From the NCBI RefSeq assembly GCF_031143425.1, contig NC_090439.1, positions 356,742,027 to 356,806,026 of the forward strand: a stretch of DNA of 64,000 bases, written 5' to 3'. The position numbers and the translations under genes are program-made. The stretch is from Pleurodeles waltl. Its lineage: Eukaryota; Chordata; Amphibia; Caudata; Salamandridae. The notes beneath the pieces are model-generated. The model saw only the letters and a list, made by a program, of their open reading frames with translations. It was not told the origin of the DNA and ran no database searches. Below are positions 58,276-64,000 of the stretch, piece after piece (the stretch's first letter is position 1; every line of letters starts with the position of its first letter).

Positions 58276-59061
58276 TGTTTCAGACTACAGAAACACAGAG
58301 TCTTCTTGGTGAAGTCAAAGATCTTGTTTATTGGCTGCAGCCAGTAACAGGTATCCTAGAAGTACAACACGGTGTATATTCTCAGGAGACTGCTCTCTTT
58401 GCAAAGCTAACCTTCTCTTTTATACAAAATATAATGCTTTAGGCAAACATTTCTTATTTTACAGTTGACCATTCACATATTTTCACTACAAAGAAGTAGC
58501 AGGTTTATGATGAAAAGCCCATATTCCAGTTTGTCCAGCCCTCAATCAATTACCCGACAAGGCTTAGTACTTTCATCAGATATCGACGGACCCCCAATAT
58601 AAATGGGCACCTCCTCCTTGTAAAGCAAGTCATAAAGAAGAAACAGGGACAGGTGTGTGTAAGATTAGGCATGGTTTGTGTGTGATGAAAGGTTTTATGA
58701 TGTGTTGTGCCTTGATACTAATCTCATTCGGCCACTGGGAAAGAAACTGGCCGAACAGGTTTGGCTTCAGGCAGTAGAGTCAGCTTGCCCAGGTCACAGA
58801 GGAGTCAGCAAAGGTGTACGTGTCCTTCAGACTCGTTTTCAGCATTAGACATTGGCCTATGTGAGGGCAATCACAAAATGGCTGTCGTTTAAATGGAACA
58901 CAAGAGTTCAGGACGGAAACTCTGATATTCGGGTGATTTCGTTACCCGAATATGAATACAATGCTTGTGCATACTATTCTATTCATTCTCGGTCTGCTGA
59001 TACCAAACTCGTTGTGATACGACGATGTTTATAACACGGGTCCAGAATTTTCAGTACCACA
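58276..59061 (-). mobile_element. ERV3 3' LTR
   Basis: On the - strand the LTR starts TGTGGTACTGAAAA at 59061, directly after a polypurine tract, and ends ..TAGTCTGAAACA at about 58276. A TATAAAAG box is at 58424-58417 and an AATAAA at 58332-58327, about 90 bp apart in the right order. The right edge is firm; the left edge is inferred from the gag break and the ..ACA ending. The 5' LTR lies beyond the window, so TSD cannot be checked. Confidence 0.75.
58417..58424 (-). promoter_or_regulatory. TATA box of ERV3 LTR
   Basis: TATAAAAG on the - strand, 85-90 bp upstream of the AATAAA poly(A) signal, a spacing expected when R begins shortly after the TATA box. Confidence 0.6.
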
Positions 59062-59080
59062 GACCCTCCTTTTGCCCTTA
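59062..59080 (-). other. ERV3 polypurine tract
   Basis: On the - strand AAGGGCAAAAGGAGGG followed by TC and then the LTR start TGTGG. This primes plus-strand synthesis in retroviruses. Confidence 0.7.
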
Positions 59081-59104
59081 CATAGGCAATAACCTATACT
59101 CACA

Positions 59105-60579
59105 CTAATCTGAGTCCAGGTCTATATTCATAAAGTCGTTGAGATGTTGCTGTAGCTTCATCCTATTACTTAGCTCGTCCCTTGATACAGGTTTCCTTAC
59201 ACACGATGTAGCACAGAGGCCACATATTGCAGGAGCACACTGTACACACAGACAGGACAGGAAAAGAATGGCTAAGATAATCCCAATGACTATCAGAGTC
59301 TTCCATCCCCAGGTGGATATCAGCTCCCAGAACCACCCCATCAATGACCAATCTCCTTTATCCACGTGAATAGACTCGGAGATCTTATGCAGTTTGGAAA
59401 TGGCCTGGTAGACTGTTGGAGCGTTATCTGGGATGAAAACACAGCAACTTGATTGGATCACTTTACATACCCCACCTCGGTCTGCAAGTATGACATCTAA
59501 TGCGACCCTGTTCTGAAGAGTCATGAGGCGATCCGACTGGAGCTCAGCAGTCAAATTACTAAGGGCACCGGCGGTTTCAACTACCGTGGATTCAACCACC
59601 CTTGTTAATTGCCTTATGTTCCTGCTGTTAACCATAGGGCCCCAAAACGGCAGAAAACCCTTTACGAAATCTCCAAATTCTTGTCCTGTAGTGTCTTCTT
59701 TACTTATGACACCTCTAACTATCCTTGTCTTATGGTAATCTGCCGCGGCGTGTAGGTAGGAGGTAACAGGAATGAAACAAAACATGTGCCTGAGAAGTCA
59801 GGGGGCAAACATGTATAGGCTCTATTATGGCAGATGAAATAGGTACCCTTAGCTGCTAAGAACGAAGGAGAAGTCTGAGACGCAAAAACATATGTTTCAG
59901 TGCAGATACTTTTCCCTAACTGAGCTCTGGGATTCTTGCCAATACCTTGCAGACATAGGTGACCCTGATGGGGTACAATCCAAATCGGGGAGGATCTCTT
60001 TGCTCGCTGGTTCCCACTCAGAGTAACTCCATATCCTGTTATGTTCCATCCAATATATGCTAGTGTCTCATCTCTCGGGATAGTCTCATAGGAAATATCT
60101 TCCCTAATCATATCTACTATACCCTTAGCTAGAGCACTATTCTTAGGATTATCTTTCACAGAACGTAGGGGGTTGGCTTCATACGCGTATATGAACACCG
60201 TTCTATATGCCCACACAGAACCATTATGGCGGAAAGGCAGGACCAGATAAGGGATACCTTTATCAGTAGTATGGGGCATAAGACCACACACCCAACAGTT
60301 AGTTGTGTTCACTACTAATTGGTGTTGGTGTAGAAGCTGAATGAATGAATTGTTGACAAATTCTAATCTTCTGGCAGACTCGTGTTCAGGCAGGGGGTGA
60401 AAAGAATGCGAGGAAACAGTAGAAGGAGGTATGGGCTGTGTAATGGGTGCAAATGTCACTTGAAAAGAGAATAAAACATATCCTATTAAAAACGTCATTA
60501 CACTAAGCAACATGAAAATACATAATATCAAAAATCGTTTCTTTGTCATTATTATACCCATTCTGGCTTTAAAGTCCAT
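59105..60579 (-). pseudogene. env: ERV3 env, one frameshift
   Basis: Starts at 60579; an N-terminal hydrophobic leader is at about 60540-60465. The surface subunit has a CWVC motif (near 60290), the CXXC type that bonds to TM in gamma-type envelopes, and a furin-like QRAKRSS site (near 60010). The frame shifts between 59785 and 59719. The rest holds a coiled-coil-like stretch, a CX6CC motif (near 59455-59430), a membrane anchor (WKTLIVIGIILAILFLSCLC, near 59300-59240) and a cytoplasmic tail ending at 59105. Layout matches ERV1/ERV2 env but the sequence is clearly different. With only one frame break this is the best-kept env in the window. Confidence 0.88.
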
Positions 60580-60870
60580 CTGTCTGGCAGGTCTCTCATT
60601 CTTGAAAAAACTCCATCCTCTCTAAATGCTGCTCGTGGTGGTAGGGTGTTCTATGCTAGGGAATGCTTCTGTCAGTCCAGGGCAACTCCCTTAGACCGAC
60701 CAGAACTGTCGACCTAACGTCTTCAGCTGCACTCCAAAGTCTTGGGCAACCACGACCCTACAGCTGAACACGGATGGCGGTTCGAAAAGAAGAAAAACAA
60801 AAATAAGAAAGTTTCTCAGATGAGAGAGCCGCACTTTAAAAAAAAAAATAGCAAAGGAACGGGAAAAAAA
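60580..60870 (-). other. ERV3 pol-env spacer
   Basis: About 290 bp between the pol stop and env ATG, including an A/T-rich run near 60785-60870. It should contain the env splice acceptor, which I could not pin down. Confidence 0.5.
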
Positions 60871-63800
60871 TTATTTGTCCTTAGTTCTTGGTCTCAAATT
60901 ATAACGGCTTTTTCCAGGTACTGTCTGGTTCTGGAACAAGAGTTCAGGCTCTGTAGTGTTCAATCGAATTGACGGTGGCACATCTTCTTGCAAATTATTG
61001 TCACTTTCTCGTTCAGAAATTGTTCCTTTTACACGTGCATCGCTAAATGGCAAAAAACGAGGCACAGTCTCAGTCTCAGAGTCAGCGATCCCCTCCTGGT
61101 CCCACCGGTCGTACGGTAGAGGAAAAGGGACCCTCTTGCAGTGTACGCCGTGGATCCAGTTCTTTTTCCCTTCCACTCGAACAGCTGATCTTGTTGAGAG
61201 AAGGACGAGGTAGGGGCCGGTCCAACGGGGCTGGCCATTCTTTGTCCGCTGGAAGTTTTTGACCAGCACCCATGATCCAGGATCGATAAGATGTCCTGGA
61301 GCTTCAGAGACCTGAGGCAGAGTATCGTGAACCTGTTGGTGTAGAACACGCAATTTAGCCATCAATTCATACAAATAATCAAGCAGTACAGGGTGTTCGA
61401 TCTCACTGAATTTTGTTGGTCTTGGCACTCCCCATATGTTGGCCGGGCAGCCGAACACAATTTCATAGGGACTAAGTCCCACTCGCGAATGCACAGTCAT
61501 TCTTATTGATAGGAGTGCTAGAGGCAGACTGTCAGGCCATTTAAGACCAGAACTCGCTTGTATCTTTGCCAACTTCAGTTTTAGCGTGCCATTATAGCAC
61601 TCTACTAGTCCAGCTGATTGGGGGTGATTTGCAGCGTGGAATTTTTGCTGGATACCTAGCCCTTCACATACTTTTTTCATCACTCGACCCACAAATTCAC
61701 TCCCATTATCACTCCAGACCATTCTCGGAATTCCAAACCTAGGGAAGAATTCTTTAGCTGTGGATAAGGCAGTGTTGTCTTTTAAGGGATATGCTTCTAC
61801 CCATCTTGAAAAAGCACAAACAACAACGAGTACGTATTTCAGATTGTTGCACCTTTCCATGTGGATGAAATCTAGCTGCAAAACCTCGAACGGATACGTT
61901 GGAGGTGCAAAATGACCAGCTGGAGTTGGGGTTCCCCTACCAGGATTGTATTTCAGACACACCATGCAATTCTTGACCACATTCTCTGCATATTTAGGAA
62001 TTCCAGCATTTTGCCATACTGGAGCCAACAACTTACAAATCCCTTTCACACTGATATGGGCCATTCCATGAGCCATTGACACCACTGCAAGCACATACGC
62101 ATCGGGTAACAACCATCGCTGATGTTCTGACAAGTCAACCCAACAACCATTTTCATCCAATTTACCCGTACTTTCTTTCCACACACTCAACTCTTTCTCT
62201 GAAGCTTCAGCTTGAATAGACTTCACACCCTCTATCGTATCTTCACATATTCCAACGTCACCAACCCATCTTGCGGGGCCTGCAACATACATTCCATTCA
62301 TCACATCTTTTGCTGTTTCTTTTGCGATTTCGTCAGCAAATGCATTGCCACGACCGACCTCATCAGTAACCTTCTTGTGTGCACTGCATTTCACAATCGC
62401 AACTTGTAATGGCAAGGTCAATGACTCAAGAAGCTCATTCACCAACTGACAATGTTGAATTTTAGTTCCATGCGAAGTCAGGAACCCACGTTCTTTCCAC
62501 AATCGTCCAAAACTATGGGCCACATCAAACGCATACTGGCTGTCGGTATATATGGTCACTTTCATTCCTTTCGATAACACACACGCTCTCGTAAGTGCAA
62601 TCAGCTCTGCTGCTTGAGCTGAATTATGTGGTATACGTGCAGCTTCAACAATCGTATGCAAAGTTGTGACAGCATATGCTGCAGTCGTATCACCATTCGG
62701 AAGCTTGAAACATGAACCATCCACCCATAAGGTACCATCACACTTTACAAGAGGAGTATCTTTAAGATCTACTCTCCCTTTCGTTTCTTCTTCTATCCTA
62801 AGAAAACAATCATGTTGTTCAACATCATCTGTTTCTACTGAAATTGGCAATAACGTGGCTGGATTCAACGTATTGCACCTCTTTATGTGCACAAGACTCG
62901 CTAACGGTGTCAACTCGTAACCTGACAATTGAGCACTAGTTAAATGCTGTGTCTTGGTCCTGTTTAACAACGTGTCCACTGCATGTGGAACCATCACAAT
63001 CAACATATTATTCATCACTAACCCAGCAGACTGTCGAATAGAAACAGCTGCTGCCGCTGTGGCTCTCAAGCAACTCGGCAATGCTTTAGCTACGGGATCC
63101 AAAGTTGACGAAAAATATGCGCATGGGCGCTGCTTGTCTCCAAAAGACTGTGTCAGCACTGACAATGCACAACCCTCTTTCTCATGGACATACAGTGTAA
63201 AAGGCTTACTGTAGTCGGGGGTACCCAACACAGGAGCCGAACACAATGCATTACGCAATTCGGAAAAACGTTTCTGACAATCTTCAGACCACGGAACGGG
63301 GTTTGGTGTATCTTTACAGGTCAATGCTACCAAAGGTTTAACCAGCAAAGAAAAATTCAGTATCCATTGTCTGCAGTATGATGTAATGCCCAAGAAAGCA
63401 CGTACTTCTCTGTGTACTTGGCTCACTCAATTTTGCAATTGCCTGAATTCTTTCTGAGGTCAGTTTCCTTCCCTCCTTCGATAAGAGATGACCTAAGTAG
63501 GTCACTTCTTGTCGACAATATTGCAGTTTTGAAAGGGACACTTTGTGATGTAAATCAGACAAATGACGCAACAACAACAAGGTGGCTTCTTTACAAATCT
63601 CTTCAGTATCAGTAGCGACTAGCAAATCATCAATGTACTGAATAAGGGTAGCGCCGTCAGGTAAAACAATTGCATCCAGCTGTGTTTTTAAAGCCTGACT
63701 ATATATTGATGGACTTTCACAGTAGCCTTGTGGAGCGCGTTTAAAGCGGAAACTTCGGCCTCCTAAACTGAAGCCAAAAATATCCCTGCTCTCCTCTGCA

Positions 63801-63997
63801 ATCGGGATGCTGAAGAAAGCATTCTTTAAGTCAATCACCGAGAACCAGGTGGCGGAAGCTGGAATCATAGTCAATATGGCAGTGATATCAGGAACAACTG
63901 GAAACTTTGGCACAACTATTTTATTTTCCTCTCTAAGATCAATCACGAGCCTGTAAACAGGTGGCTTAGAGGGGTCAGTACGTTTCAAAAGAGGCAA
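60871..63997 (-). pseudogene. pol: ERV3 pol (RT, RNase H, integrase), one frameshift, 5' end beyond window
   Basis: Enters the window at its right edge inside RT (63997), with LPLLKRTDPSKP.. and an intact YIDD box (near 63630). A single-base frameshift lies between 63426 and 63338. From 63426 to 60871 an 851-codon frame is open. It holds the RT connection, RNase H (DGSCFKLP, AELIAL, YTDSQYAF, about 62730-62340), the integrase zinc region (HGMAH..CMVCLKY, about 62070-61960), catalytic core (LDFIHME, WSDNGSEF, SAGLVECYNG, about 61880-61600), a GPY/F module (GPYLVLL..WIHGVHCKR, about 61220-61130) and an acidic tail. Integrase style is gamma/epsilon. Only the one indel is seen in the 1,040 codons present. 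Confidence 0.92.
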
Positions 63998-64000
63998 AAC

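Overview
This window looks like intergenic DNA from a very large, repeat-swollen vertebrate genome. The mixture points to a salamander, probably a newt such as Pleurodeles: class I (gamma/epsilon-type) endogenous retroviruses, HARBI1-type Harbinger DNA transposons with TIRs starting GGGGGTCATTACAA or GGCCCTCATTATGA, LTRs of 2.6-2.9 kb, palindromic MITEs and an APE-type LINE. The taxon is an inference from repeat style; no single-copy host gene was found to confirm it. I see no host protein gene, tRNA, CRISPR or prokaryotic feature. Almost everything is nested mobile DNA, and the nesting can be read directly from target-site duplications (TSDs).

Layout. 1-13840: ERV1 (+), from within pol through env, split by Harbinger H1 (1853-10196, TSD TAT). 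13840-15237: AT-rich LTR/leader-like DNA. 15237-34657: ERV2 (+), a second decayed member of the ERV1 family with gag, pro, pol and env. It is interrupted by a MITE at its gag start codon (15241-15754), a MITE-like element in RT (19785-20588), a composite of LTR pieces plus a Harbinger fragment (23100-25838), and Harbinger H2 with an adjoining MITE piece (27056-34345). 34657-43235: AT-rich sequence carrying a 155-bp MITE and two solo LTRs of one family in opposite orientation, A (35885-38645, TSD CTTGC) and B (39040-41902, TSD TGATG); B holds a 629-bp element built almost wholly of consecutive hairpins. 43248-50415: a full-length LINE (-) with ORF1, ORF2, a 12-bp TSD and a 5' array of about ten 76/77-bp monomers. 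50428-54594: AT-rich DNA with three MITE-type elements and a 213-bp tandem duplication. 54595-58275: a 2.64-kb LTR, primer-binding region and gag start of a Ty3/Gypsy-like retrotransposon. 58276-64000: ERV3 (-), a better preserved class I ERV (3' LTR, env, pol) that interrupts that gag and runs off the window.

The most unusual system is the Harbinger group. H1 and H2 are diverged and lie in opposite orientations, yet both carry the same three genes in the same relative order: a Myb/SANT-like protein with a conserved intron (Myb A), an oppositely transcribed HARBI1-type DDE transposase, and a second, different Myb/SANT-like protein (Myb B) with at least three exons and identical splice geometry in both copies. 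From memory, described Harbinger elements usually carry one transposase and one Myb-like gene, so a conserved three-gene layout deserves checking. Both copies have inactivating mutations.
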